This document shows, in pieces, positions 1-11,205 of a stretch of DNA of 64,000 nt. The position numbers and the translations under genes are program-made. Source of the DNA: Ricinus communis (Eukaryota; Streptophyta; Magnoliopsida; Malpighiales; Euphorbiaceae); assembly GCF_019578655.1 (NCBI RefSeq), contig NC_063256.1, positions 10,354,001 to 10,418,000 on the forward strand, read 5' to 3'. The notes below the pieces were generated by a model, which saw only the letters and a program-made list of their open reading frames with translations, was not told where the DNA came from and searched no databases. The number at the start of each line of letters is the position of its first letter. Position 1 is the first letter of the stretch.

Positions 1-3000
1 TTTCTATGAATAGATAAATTTATCTTTTATCTTTTTTTTTTTTTGCTTTTTCTATGCTACATTAGTTAAATTCAAATCAAGAATCTCTCTATATAAAAAG
101 AGCATTTTAAGAGACGATTTCTCCTTTTTAAATATTTTTTTTTTATCTTTTAAAGTCATTTTTATACATTTGAATATATTTTTAAAAAGAAATTATCGCA
201 CATTTTAATATTTTTCTTTTCTCACATAGCACCTTTTCTATTATTTGAGGATATTTATGTGTTTTTAATATATTATTTTTATTTTTTTCTTAATGATTTA
301 ATTAAAACCTTTATCAGTTTATTCATATTATTATCTCATTCACTTTTAATAATGCAAGTTTAAGTTTTTAAATTTTTTTATTTTTTTGAATATTTTATTT
401 AAATAAAAATATTACTCAAAGAGAAATTATCAAATACTGGAATTTCCAATAATCCATAAAACACTAGTTATAATAAAACTTAATAATTGATAATTTATGA
501 CATATAGTTATTAATATTTTATTAATATCTATATAAATAAAATATTAAAATTATTTTAATAATATTTAATCCGCTTCAAAGGTGGTCCCTCATCTAGTTT
601 TACACTTAAGTAAGAGAAATCAAGAAACAGAAAACAATAGAAATTTAAGTTAGCAGGATTATTTTACGCTTAATTCTTCTAATGATGAAGTATAGTACAT
701 ATGGAATAACTAGAAAAATCTCTATAATCAATTAATTAATAAGTTGATCAATTAGATAATCGCAATTATTAAAAAACGTAAATTATCATAAATAATTATA
801 ACAAAGGGACACTAATTGGTTCAATTGGGATAAAATCATATATATTAAAGGATGATTAGAACATTTAAAGAATTCTATTTAGAAGCATATGGGTATATGA
901 TTATAGGAGTTTTTAATAGTTTAACTAAAATCTCTAATTGGAGTTTTTGGGATTTAGCTGCCTTAAAAACTCTAAAACTTTAAAGATAAACGAATAAGGA
1001 TTATACATTAGTGAATTAATGTAGAGAAAAACAATTTAAAAAATTCTCACCGGAAGTTCCCAAATGAAGAAAAGTCTCAAAAACCAAATTCACAGTCGAC
1101 CATAATTGGGGAAGTAGATGATTGTGTCCATTGACATGATAACGATTCACAAATTATTATTCTAACTGTGTACTAAAGATGTTCACCTTTTTGTATAGAG
1201 AATAAAATTTATTTTGTGAATGATAATTGATAAATAAATAAATAAAAATATATCTGAAAACTAATTTAAATGATAAAAGTGTTTGTTTTTTGAAGTGAGA
1301 GGTATCGAGTTTGAATATTCTTCTCTGCACTAAGAGAATTGTCGTCTTTATGATGAGTGTAAGAAAATGATTACTCTATTGTTTAGTCCATAATTTATTG
1401 GCTTCCAATAAATAAAAATATAAATATTGCTCTTTTTAGTATATATATAATCCAGACAATTTTTTTTGGTGCTAAAGTGTATGACCTCAGAACTTATTTA
1501 AAATAAACTCCAATTATGGCCTAACTAATCTGGAATGTCGGCCAAGATCTCTGTGTTGCGGTTTGGATTGCAATTTTTTTTGTCTCTATATATTAATCCA
1601 TCTGAAGATTCAAAAGGTTGTAATTAGTAAAGGCTAATCGTAATTAAATTTCATTAGCAATTGCAATTTTTATAAGCTCTAACTAATAAATACCCTGCTA
1701 TATTCTTTTATTTTAACAAAAGCTAACGAAATATATATATATAACATAATTTTTGTTTATATGTATTCTTATGCTACACATAGAATTTTCATTTTATATA
1801 TATATACTTTTTTAATATATAAAGTTTAAGTTTATATAAAAAATTTGTTAATTAATAAATTATATTTCTAATTAAATAATATTCTAATATTAAAAAATTA
1901 CATATTAATTAATTAATTATCTAGTTATATAATAATATTAATTTAAAAATATATATCTTTAATATTTTATTCACTAAAAACTAATTTTTAGTTAAATAAT
2001 AATACTAATTTCAAAAAATAGTAATAACAGTTATATTAATATTGTTACTCTAACATCTTTACTGGATATGTTTCCGATAGTATTTTAAAAAGAAATTTTT
2101 TCTATTCCTGGTCATTTTTGGTTAAAAAGATGCGAAAACGTATCTGTATAAGAATGATGTATTCCGAAATATGAAATAGGAGAAAAGGGATTTCATAATT
2201 GGGATTTTGACAAAAAATAGGTCAATTCTACTACCTTTTGTTCAATCTTTCATGGAATCAAATTCTCATTAATACGAGTGAAAGGAATAGATCCTCATAT
2301 AATTTTATATTATTGCATTAATAATATTTTAAAATATTAAAAAATTTAAAAAAATTTAATTTCATGTTATTTTTAAAATATTTTAAATAAATATTAAATT
2401 TATAAACTTAATTCTATAATTAAAAATAACAATGATCATACAATGTATAAATAAATAACTAATAATTTTATTTTTTAATTTCACAGCATTTTCTCTTCAA
2501 TAGCATGCATGCTTATAGTTAAATGAAGTCATTGTATCGCCTATAGAATTATTTAACTAAATCAAGTCATTTCATAAATTCTCTCTTCAAGTGATTGTAT
2601 ATTTAAATTATTTATTCATGGATTGCCTATAGAATTACAAATTAAAGTATCATTCTAATTTGGGTAATAAGAATATGAGTATACATATGAAATTAAAGGA
2701 GAATATATAAATAAAAAGCCTACTTAATTTCTAAATTTTATAATTTTTATAATTTTATTCAATTGTTGCAAAAATTAAAAATGAAAATTTATATTTTCAA
2801 TTTCTTGTCAAAAATACTTATTTTAGTGACTATTGTAATTTCATGATGAAATAAATGATGGGGTAAAAAGTTCTTATGAAAAATATAAACATTATATATA
2901 TATTCTTTTGTAATGTTATATTTAGAAGCGATAAAGATTTTATTGATTTATGAATATTTTTTTAATTATAGTCAATTCATCGAGTCATTTTTTAATTTTA

Positions 3001-3190
3001 AAATTATAAAATTAGTAGTGAAGAGTGCTTTAAAATAAATTGAAATGATAGAAATATTTGTTTTTGGTGTAAAATTTAATGATAATTGAGCCTAAAATAA
3101 ACATAGCGGAAGTGAAGTGAGCAGTAATAATCTAAACTTTACTGGTCGAGAATCTCGAAACGATTGCATCACTTTCTACAAACCACTTGG

Positions 3191-3230
3191 GTGCTTTCCC
3201 TTCAAATTTGAAGCATAATTGAAGGAGCAC
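3191..3230. repeat. Imperfect inverted repeat (hairpin)
   Basis: GTGCT..CCTTCAA on the left pairs with TTGAAGGAGCAC on the right, with three unpaired bases in the left arm and a loop of about 13 nt that includes the palindrome TTCAAATTTGAA. It could be a MITE remnant or chance in AT-rich DNA. No target duplication was found. Confidence 0.4.
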
Positions 3231-3647
3231 CAAAAGGTTTGTTTTAAGGTTTTTAATGAGAAATTTCTCAAAACTTGTGAATTTCGTTTGTCAAATCTCT
3301 AATTAATGAATAAGGATTTATTTATCCTAAAATTCATTGATTTGATGTATTTTCTAAATAAGAATATATCGTAAAATTAAAAATTATAAAAATCAGATTT
3401 TTTATAATCCATTAATTTTAACAAAATTTTCTTAGATTTTAAAGTTTTCATTCCAAAAGCGCCTAAAACAAGTAAATCATAATTTTATTAGATTTGTTGG
3501 ATAGCATCACATTCTGTCGTTAAATAAATAATAAATATAAAATAGTTACAAAACCTAAAATAAATTTTAGTTCAAAGTGTAAATAGTTATATGGAACACA
3601 CTAAAGCCCAATATTAACATCCGTAGGTTGAGCCCAATAGTATTCCC

Positions 3648-3696
3648 ATAAAAAGAGTCAATTATTTAACTTTTTCAATAAAAAGAGTCAATTATT
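3648..3696. repeat. Two-copy tandem direct repeat, 30-bp period
   Basis: The 19-mer ataaaaagagtcaattatt occurs at 3648-3666 and again at 3678-3696, separated by an AT-rich spacer. This is probably a local slippage duplication. Confidence 0.7.
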
Positions 3697-5033
3697 CATA
3701 ATGATTTATAAGTACAACTCATAACAGACATTCAAAAAAATACATTTTAATTTCAAAATAAAAATAAATTTTTTCTTAGAGTTTTATTGATCATGTTGAT
3801 AGATTAATTATATACAACACAGTAATTATGTTTGGTGTATCGGTAAGAAATATATTCTATTTGATGGATTTATTGAACTCCAAATAGATTTCATTGTCTT
3901 TTACAAGTCTATATGAATTTGATTAGTCTTCTAACTCCCGTAACGAAAAATAGATAAACTCTCATCAACGAAAACAATACAAAAAAACTAATAACATTTC
4001 ATCAATAAAATTAATAAATAAATATAATCTAAGATCTTAAATAAATTTTTAACTAAATAAATTTAAAAGTAATTATTATTTAGCTCATACATCTTTCATA
4101 TTATACTAGTTATCTCGTGATATTTAAAAAATATATTTTTTAATAATATTTTATAATTTTATATCAAAAATTCATTTCGTCGGAACTAACATTAGAGAAT
4201 CATTAATTAGGTTTGATTTTATACTATTTGCTTCTTGATTGTTTGTGTAATATATAAATTTCTAATTAACAATTTTTTAATAAAAATTCTAGTAGAATGA
4301 GTTTTTAATATAAAATTAAAAATTAAAAGAATTAAACAATATATTTTTCAAATGTTAGAGGATAACGAATATAATATGAAGAAACACATGAAGCAGATAG
4401 CAAATAGTAATTACCTCGTAAATTTATCTTCCATGTTGAAGGATCTTAATTTATCTTCCAATGTTATTCGTTAGCAGACATAAAATCTTTTCTCATATAT
4501 ATTTTTTTATCATTACTTTTTATAAATTCACTAGATTTTACTATTTAAATCTATAAAACCCTTACTAATTCATATAAAAATATGGCTTGATTCTTTGTTG
4601 TGACCGAAAACACTACTGAAGAAAAAAAAAATTAAAAGAAAATAATGAGTAAAGAGTTGGCAACAAAAAAGAGCCGCCCACGGCAACATAAGAGAGAATA
4701 AAAAGATGACAGCTAGAATTTACTTTTGAAACATTTTTCATGTATTTATTTATTTTTATTATTAAGTTACTTGGACATTGAGAAATCTTGATTCATGAGA
4801 TCATCTCTTTGAGGATAAAAGACCGCAACAAACAAAAAAATAAAATAAACTGAAGATGAAAAAAGGAAAACTAAAGAAATAAAAGGGGAGATAATAAGCA
4901 GCAGCAGCAGTGGAAATCAACAAATCAGGAGTTCCCCCTGTGAAAAAAATGTCCCCTGTCAAGAATAATGCTATACTGATTGCTCATGTTCCATGTGGTA
5001 TGGTACTAACAGACAAAGAAACATTAATTAGAA

Positions 5034-5053
5034 CAGGTGTACACAAACACCTG
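5034..5053. repeat. Perfect 7-bp inverted repeat
   Basis: CAGGTGT and ACACCTG flank a 6-nt spacer, about 340 bp upstream of the DVL/RTFL start codon. CAGGTG/CACCTG is an E-box core, so the site could bind bHLH-type factors, but nothing else in the sequence supports this. Confidence 0.35.
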
Positions 5054-5328
5054 TGTTGTTAGTTGAGGAGACAGATCATTATAATGCCTCCATGGAATAG
5101 CAGAAAAGAAATCCAGCTTCAAGGTCCTCTGCGGAGCTTCCGAGGAAGCCACTGGTTTCGAAACTAAGATTAACGTAACCGTGAATTGCAACATGCTTAG
5201 CCCCAAGACAAATTTTGCAACAAACTTTAGTAACTTATATGTTTGTCAGAAAGATACCACCGTACCTATGCTATCAATAAATGAAAATGAATAGTTTAAT
5301 AGCAAGCACAGGCACAGTATCAGCTCCT

Positions 5329-5337
5329 CTATAAATA
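5329..5337 (+). promoter_or_regulatory. TATA box for the DVL/RTFL peptide gene
   Basis: CTATAAATA lies 54 bp before the ATG at 5391. With a usual ~30-bp spacing, the 5' leader would be only ~25-30 nt long, with no upstream ATG. Confidence 0.5.
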
Positions 5338-5390
5338 AATGCAACTCTAAGAAACCTCAAAAGGTTTAATAATAATAATAACTCATCGTC

Positions 5391-5537
5391 ATGGGATGCC
5401 TGATCTTTAGACCCCGAAGACGAGCAAAAGTTCAGGTCCGAAATAGGATTCTGAAGGAGAAGCGAGCAAGGCTTTATATTATCAAACGCTGTGTGCTGAT
5501 GCTGATTTGCTGGAGAGAGCGCCGTGGAGACGAGTGA
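5391..5537 (+). CDS. RTFL/DVL: DVL/ROTUNDIFOLIA-like small peptide (48 aa)
   Basis: This intronless frame encodes a 48-residue basic peptide that begins MGCLIFRPRRRAK. Residues 25-41 read RARLYIIKRCVLMLICW, which is the C-terminal RTF domain that defines the plant DVL/RTFL family. In the family this domain usually sits at the extreme C-terminus of a 40-140 residue peptide and is enough to alter organ shape when overexpressed. DVL peptides are reported at the plasma membrane and reduce polar cell proliferation. Here the domain is followed by a short charged tail, RERRGDE. The start is the only ATG in frame before the domain, and a TATA box lies 54 bp upstream. The domain match is unambiguous. 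Which DVL paralogue this is cannot be told from the window. Confidence 0.88.
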   Translation: MGCLIFRPRRRAKVQVRNRILKEKRARLYIIKRCVLMLICWRERRGDE

Positions 5538-7112
5538 TTACTGCTCTTTTTAGTTGCTTTTTTGATATGACTTCTCACCTAAAAACAATCTATGCCAAGT
5601 AATTCTAACTATGTCCAATCATATTGTTTAAATGAACTTTCCTATCTACCTGTTCTTAATTTATTCTTCGTCTTTCCTTTTTTGGTTGGTTTTCGTGTCT
5701 CAACCACATCTAATTGTGGACATGTCTTTCAGAATTTAGAAGATCTGGATATTGCCCAGAGAATGCGATTATGTGTGTTCCTAGCACTCCTTAAACTGGG
5801 TGTCTAGAGTTCATTGCGCGTGGAAAATAATTATATGAGACTAGAAGTTCCGGTCCCCTCATAAATGGGTTGGGGCCTGCATTCCGTGCTCTATGGTTAT
5901 CATGAATACTCGAATAGCATTTATATACAGAAAGAACAAGACTCTGAATCCTAGTCTACCTACCATATTAATCATGTCAAGTCTATGAATCCACAAGCAG
6001 AGGCAATTAGTACCAAAAGTCATAGCACAGGACCCTTGAGCTACACAAACAGAAAACGATCTCTTAATGTCAATGTCCCCATTTCCTCTTGTCTGTCCGT
6101 ACAGATGAGGCAATAAGCTGCAGAACTACATAAAACGACTCAGCTATCAAGTTAGAAAACAGAAGAAAGAATTACTTCAGGATGCAAATAGTTTAACAAA
6201 CAACATCTTGCAATGACCGAGAAGACAATCTTCCTAATGGCACAAGAAGCCTCTTATTGATAGATACAAGCTCCAGCAAACGCTAATACTTTTCTTATGA
6301 AAATTGGAAACAAGGCTAACTTCAGTTTACACTCCATTAAGCTGGAAAGAACGAGGAGTTACTTTCAGATTGGGAAAGGGAAAGGGAACACCAGAAATAT
6401 AAAGGCACCTTGTTGCTTAGTAACAACTCAGTTAATTATGCAATTGCGGATTCACTTCACCAATATACGATGACAGGGCTAAATGGTGATATGTGGGATT
6501 CAGGAAATGAAAATAGTTGCATTAGATGAAATCCACAACTCTTTATCACCATCCAAATGCCACTCAAAGTCAGCTAAAGGCTCTGTCCCAATTTGACAGG
6601 AAAATTTCACAATTAAGGGAAAGGATTCTTATACAGTCAACTATCTAATAGCAATCTTACTTCCCTTTCATGATCATTATCACTTGTGACTAAAAATTCA
6701 AATATCTTAATCCAGCAGTAGTGTGGATAGAAAAGGAGCAACACAGGTTAGTCTGAAAAATCCAACAATCTGTGGCTAAATCACTCTGATAATAACTAAA
6801 GCAAACCAGTCAATTATAGAACCCTGACTCAAAATTCTAAGCAATAGAAAAAAAACTACACAGCCATTAATCAAATAATAACAGAGAAAAATCTAGGAGA
6901 AATGTTTACATTAAGAACCCACAAATTTCTGTAAAAGCGTACATGCGTTGTTTGATTGGTTGATTAATTAAAAACAAAAAAATACAACCCATGACACATT
7001 CTTTCGATATCACCAAATCTGTGTACAGGAAACGATGTTTTGTTAAAACTAAGCACAAAAGGAACGAACCCTAATATGACGATAATCATAATTATCATTA
7101 TTATACGGCGAA
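5538..7112. other. Intergenic / 3' UTR sequence, no gene recognised
   Basis: This stretch lies between the DVL stop codon (+) and the stop codon of the 88-residue gene (-), so it holds the 3' ends of both. Short open frames at 5592-5807 (+) and 5859-6113 (-) show no family signature, no convincing composition bias and no recognisable start context. I see no RNA gene. Confidence 0.5.
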
Positions 7113-7379
7113 CTAGTGGGCAGCGGTGACGGCCGCGGTGGCAGTGGTGGCGTGATAGGAGTCGGAGTTGTCGCGGACGGTGGGCTTGGAGAGCATGAGA
7201 GGTCGGTCCTTAGCCTCTTCGTCGTCATCTTCAGGGTCGGCAGTGTTGAGGTTGATGCAGGAGCAGCGTTCCAACGAAGCGAAAAAAGCGGAGGCTACGT
7301 TGCTCCCCACCCAGCTGGCTACCCGATCCAGCTTATCGCATGAAATCAAGCTGCAGTTATTATTGTTCTTGTTTTCCAT
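7113..7379 (-). CDS. Small conserved plant protein of unknown function (88 aa)
   Basis: A single open frame of 88 residues starts in good context (GAGAGAAATGG) with [20 protein letters not shown]. It is GC-richer than the DNA on either side. The middle section (residues ~13-45: [20 protein letters not shown], then a [10 protein letters not shown] stretch) alternates aromatic/aliphatic and small residues, with three cysteines. An acidic run ([10 protein letters not shown]) follows, and then a Ser/Thr/Ala-rich tail. No signal peptide or clear membrane helix is seen, although [17 protein letters not shown] could form an amphipathic helix. It resembles short unannotated proteins I have seen in dicot genomes, but I cannot name the family. 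Its neighbours give no functional hint. Confidence 0.65.
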   Translation of the reverse strand: MENKNNNNCSLISCDKLDRVASWVGSNVASAFFASLERCSCINLNTADPEDDDEEAKDRPLMLSKPTVRDNSDSYHATTATAAVTAAH

Positions 7380-7813
7380 TTCTCTCTGGTTTCCTTTAGG
7401 TTTTGGTTTGATTAGAATCTGTTGGTGATGGGGTTCCAGAGATCATGAAACGGAAAGGAAAAGAAAGGGATCGTGTAAACCAATAGCTAAAGGAAAAGGG
7501 GAAAAGGAACAGATAGAAGACCCATTCAACGGAATATTTCACGCGTTTTGAGTTTGGGTTTTGTTTCTTTACGTAACAGACCGTTGTTATTTGTCCGTTA
7601 ATGTGGATTGACGGTGTGTTATGCGGTAATGAAATTTGACCTATCTATTTATCCATTACGTAGTGACCAGAACTTTACCTCTGAACTGTATTGCCTACAG
7701 TCTTGCTAGTGTACAATTCATTCCTTCCATCTCTTAACAGACGAGAGACTTCTTTGTCATTACACAGCCTAATTAGAATTAATTTTTTTTCCTTGTTGAC
7801 CTGTTACCATCTA

Positions 7814-7884
7814 GCGCATCTGGTGTAGTGGTATCATAGTACCCTCCCACGGTACTGACCGGGGTTCGATTCCCCGGATGCGCA
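7814..7884 (+). tRNA. tRNA-Gly(CCC): tRNA-Gly (anticodon CCC)
   Basis: A 71-nt intronless cloverleaf. The acceptor GCGCATC pairs with GATGCGC and is followed by discriminator A. The anticodon loop CTCCCAC gives CCC, closed by GTACC/GGTAC. The T arm carries GGTTCGATTCC (B box), and TGGTGTAGTGG fits the A box. A short T run (ATTTTAT) just downstream is a plausible pol III stop. CCA is not encoded, as expected for a nuclear gene. Confidence 0.97.
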
Positions 7885-8174
7885 ATTTTATCCTAATATA
7901 TATTTTTAACTGTATAACAGTCAGTTCTTTCTTTACTTTTTACCAGCAACAAGCATATTAGAAAACAATATTACGAGTTTGAGATCATACCTCAAGGACT
8001 GTACCAATGAATCACCAAAAGAAAGTGAATTTTCACCCTCAGTTTATAAAATGCAGGGTATAGCCACTGCTAGAATGGGTAAGATACTAATTACCGTCTA
8101 TGTATCAGCAATATTTTCTTGCTATTGCAATTGTATTAACATTCCTTTCTCCATAAAATTTCCTGAGGTACTTC
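7885..8174. other. Spacer between tRNA-Gly and the invertase pseudogene
   Basis: AT-rich sequence with no supported gene. It would contain the former 3' UTR of the invertase copy, which runs on the minus strand. Confidence 0.5.
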
Positions 8175-9536
8175 TTAGAATGAGGCTGAGCGGGTAAGTG
8201 TTGGCTTGGCTATCTTCTTATCTTCTACAAGAGAGATGCTCAGAAGATTGGAAGGATTCTCTATCATCGTTTTAGCAACCAAATAGCCAGCAATGTTCCA
8301 GGTCTGATAGTTTCTTGCTTGCTTCTCGACATATCTGCTGGTCTTACCATCAGATGTGTAATACAGAACCTTATAACTTGCAGGCATTGACACCTTCTTC
8401 AAGAGTGAAGTTGTCAATCCTCTTTTCTCGACCTTGGAGATGGAGAGTCTTTAGGAGAAATTTCTTCACAATCTCAGGTTCAGAAGGATTTTTCATTAGG
8501 TATGCTAAGCCGCTAGGAACAAAGTCTCACAAAAACCTGCAGATCAGTAAATCGGAGAACAATGAAAGTCATGAAAACAAAGGAAGAAGGAACTTGGACA
8601 AGATAGAATGATAACTTGTTTAAAGTGCAAATAAGGTTTTATTTAGTTCCTAACAAACAAGAAAATAACCCAAAGTATAAAGCAACCGCATTAGACTTGG
8701 CATGGTATCAGCAATTCCAAGCACCTGATTTGAATACAACTTTGCTGCGGCTATGAATGAAGAGTGTCCAAATATGCAAATATTCACAACTGGAATTCTG
8801 TTTCATTGAATTATATTCCATCCAACTAGGTATATAGAACTCAAGACGGACAAAATCAAATTGATTCAGTAGCACAAGAATGACGCGAACAGAACATAAA
8901 TCTAGTAATTTGCAAATTTCCTCCATATTATTTGACCAAATACAAGTCAATATTGTCTATATTTATTGTACTGATTCTATAATGTATCAAGCTCTAATCT
9001 TATTAAATAACAAAAATACGTACAGTTGTTTAGAGATATGAAAAATTTGAACAAATTAAGCATTTAATATCTCTGACGCCGTCCAAATGTAAAGAAAAAA
9101 AAATCACCTGATTATAGTTCAAAGCCTCAGCGCCAGGATCCATAGCGGCGAGAGTCCCAACAGGCTTGCCCTTGAATAACACGTAAGACTTGTTGAGCCT
9201 CTCCCAGGCTTCCTCCACAACCGCTCCACTCTCAGAGATCGATTTGACGCCAGGTGATACGTTATCTAGAGAGTCCCGATTCACGCTGACGCTTGGAATA
9301 GCCTTTATGGCTTGCACTTAATCAGACGCGATATTAATCTCGTCACTGCTCTGCTGCAGCTGCTGCACTTTTAGCGCCTGCCGACCTCCTCCATTCGCCT
9401 CAGGAGAGGACTCCTTCATAGATTGTGATGAAGATTCTGGGCTATTCTCCACAGAGGACTCCACAGTTACTTTTTTTGACGATCCTTTATCAGCAGAAGA
9501 TAGCGTTTCTCAACGATCCTAGTACCTTCAAGCACT
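8175..9536 (-). pseudogene. Neutral/alkaline invertase (GH100) pseudogene, core deleted
   Basis: On the minus strand, exon 1 (9108-9536) carries GH100 N-terminal sequence: VEEAWERLNKSYVLFKGKPV, GTLAAMDPGAEALNYNQ and then a CAG|GTGATT donor. Exon 2 resumes at 8536 after CTGCAG with VFVR, then a VPSGLA...[16 protein letters not shown] stretch and MPASYKVLY. It is then fused directly to the C-terminal end of the protein (DGKTSRYVEKQARNYQTWNI ... LTRSASF, stop at 8175-8177). Everything between, which in intact enzymes is several hundred residues including the catalytic (alpha/alpha)6 core, is missing. Further damage includes a TAA at 9318-9320 in exon 1, a frameshift just after VFVR, one before MPASYKVLY and one near 9,500. 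The 5' side stops at ~9536 against the tandem array. Intact GH100 enzymes hydrolyse sucrose to glucose and fructose. This copy cannot do so. Confidence 0.88.
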
Positions 9537-9544
9537 ATATATAC

Positions 9545-9818
9545 CTGACGTCATCTCATTCGATTTCGCATCTTGGAACTTCTCAAAATGCTTCTCCGGA
9601 ACTTGGAGGTCTACTTGAGAAGTCGAAATGTCTAAAACATCTGCTGCGACAGTATCTTCACTTGCGGGAACCTCCTTAGAGTCTTCTTTCTGGACGATTT
9701 TGGACGGCGAGAGTTGCGTCTTCTTCTTCAAAGGTAGTTCGACGGTAAGATTCTCGGCGGAAGACTCTAGCTTGTTCGTATCGTCTTGCGCGAAGGGATC
9801 TTTCAGCTTCGGCGACAT
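9545..9818 (-). CDS. Isolated N-terminal exon of the P-II-type gene (unit 1)
   Basis: This exon encodes 91 residues (MSPKLKDPFAQDDTNK ... KSNEMTS) plus one base of a split codon, and ends at a CAG|GTATAT donor. A 75-nt intron in the 5' leader precedes it: donor AAG|GTATTC at 9895/9896, acceptor TTCTCTAG just before CATG at 9820. The protein is acidic/lysine/serine-rich, has no transit-peptide character and matches no family I know. In units 2-4 the equivalent exon is followed by a GLB1 exon in matching phase. Here the intron is cut 8 bp after the exon and the DNA becomes invertase pseudogene, so this copy has nothing to splice to. It is the only copy of the exon whose frame is intact. Confidence 0.6.
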
Positions 9819-9895
9819 GCTAGAGAAAGCAAATATGAAGAGCACTAATTAGAGAGAGGAATGCGTTTATAAACATGCAATTTAGAGAAGAATAC

Positions 9896-11205
9896 CTTCA
9901 CGGTGTTTTTGGTGCTCGCTGCGGAGAGAGAAAGTAAAACGGTTTTTCAGTGAGAGAGCGTATGGTACATATAGGCGTGCAATAGAGGTCTTTCAGGTGA
10001 ACGGTAAGCCTGCTATTGTGTGTTCTTGTTTTGGCGGTTAGAGAGAGAATTTAAACAGTTAGCAGGAAAATTACTTTATAATAAATAAGCTATCATCCTA
10101 TATTTATTAATTTTAAATAATAAAATATATAAAAATTATATAATATTAAAATATAAAATATTTATACATGTATCTTATTTTTTATTAGTTAATTAATTTT
10201 TTTTATTAATTATTATTTTTTATATCATTTTAAAAAATATCGCTGGAATAAAAATAAAATATTTATACTAAACTGACAAGAGGACTATTAAAATATTGAG
10301 CTTTTCCTCTGGAGCTATGTTTGGGGACAGAAATGTTTAGTTATCGAGACGGGAACGATGAATTCATGCAGGTTTTTAGCACAATGGCGAATTTGTTAAG
10401 CAAAACGAACTCAGCTTTGAATTTTCTACGGTTTTACTGAATGAAATGGACCGGAAAAACACTCTCAGCTGAGAAGGATTCTTTAAGCCACCAATTGCAA
10501 GTCCAGTGATTGTAGATCTCGATTTCGAACTCTACTCTCTCTAAATACGCGACTTGACTTTTACCAAATACGGGACTCTTATAAAAGCGAGCTACCATAG
10601 ATGTAGGCTTCCGCACCAACTGTCTATAAAAAGGTTACTCATTTTGCTGAAATCTACAGATTATGCTATTAAACTTCTTTGATCTACCAATGCAAACTTT
10701 GTATCAATGGCTTAGAGCAACCAAAAGAAATATACTTATAGAAACAAAGCTCTGATACAACCCTGTATTTTCTTTTTGGAAGAGTATTTATAGCCAAACT
10801 CCATAATTAGTCCACATATAAGGAAACACACAGTAAGCCAATTTTTAAGGCTAGTCAGAACTTTGAAGTTTCAGGTTAAAAGGATTGCTTATATGTGCAT
10901 AAAGAATAAGAAATTGTACATGACTTCCTGAGTTCCTCAGTATGAAGTACAATGAGACTAATTCATCTCCAATGTTAACCAACAAATTAATTACTCGAGT
11001 AAATCAATTGCTTGATAATGCTAAAATCAAAACAGAAGGATGAGCTTGGTAAAACTGAACCAGATGATACAATCAAACCCATGGCATTCATATATGATAA
11101 GTTTCTCAGAAGACTTGGTTCCATCAATTAGCTTGCAAAGCGAACAAACACCAGCAAAGGAAGAAGGACGGCTCAGAATGGAACTCTTATAATGCCAACC
11201 AGGCT
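9896..11205. other. 5' leader and promoter of the P-II N-exon; 3' UTR of the 97-aa gene
   Basis: The first part (9896 to ~9965) is the non-coding first exon of the minus-strand transcript, with CT-rich sequence typical of plant leaders. Then come ~250 bp of extreme AT richness (10,075-10,270). The last part includes the 3' UTR of the 97-aa gene. A 61-codon open frame at 10434-10619 (-) keeps its length in units 1 and 2 and nearly so in unit 4, but is broken in unit 3. I see no protein family in it and do not call it a gene. Confidence 0.45.

Larger units (their letters stand above)
1..4980. other. AT-rich intergenic DNA, no gene seen
   Basis: I find no open frame with recognisable protein similarity, no tRNA and no intact mobile element. 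The stretch is strongly AT-rich with many short A/T and AT microsatellite runs, for example near 1,735 and 1,795. Two small repeats are listed separately. A degenerate pol III B-box-like string near 1,308 was too weak to call a SINE. Confidence 0.7.

Noticed and set aside
1265..1440. SINE-like segment with a degenerate B box (cgagtttgaatattc) flanked by AATAAATAAAAATAT-type strings
   Set aside because: No convincing A box or tRNA-like head, and the flanking strings are ordinary AT-rich repeats here.
5859..6113. 84-codon minus-strand frame
   Set aside because: No similarity, low-complexity hydrophobic composition and no splice or start support. Probably 3' UTR or spacer.
9545..9818. The P-II N-exon as the N-terminus of the invertase next to it
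   Set aside because: It does not resemble GH100 leaders, and in three other copies the same exon is followed by P-II exons in matching phase. The invertase contact is a breakpoint.
10434..10619. 61-codon minus-strand frame present in units 1, 2 and (62 codons) 4
   Set aside because: Conservation is explained by recent duplication. It is broken in unit 3 and shows no recognisable domain.
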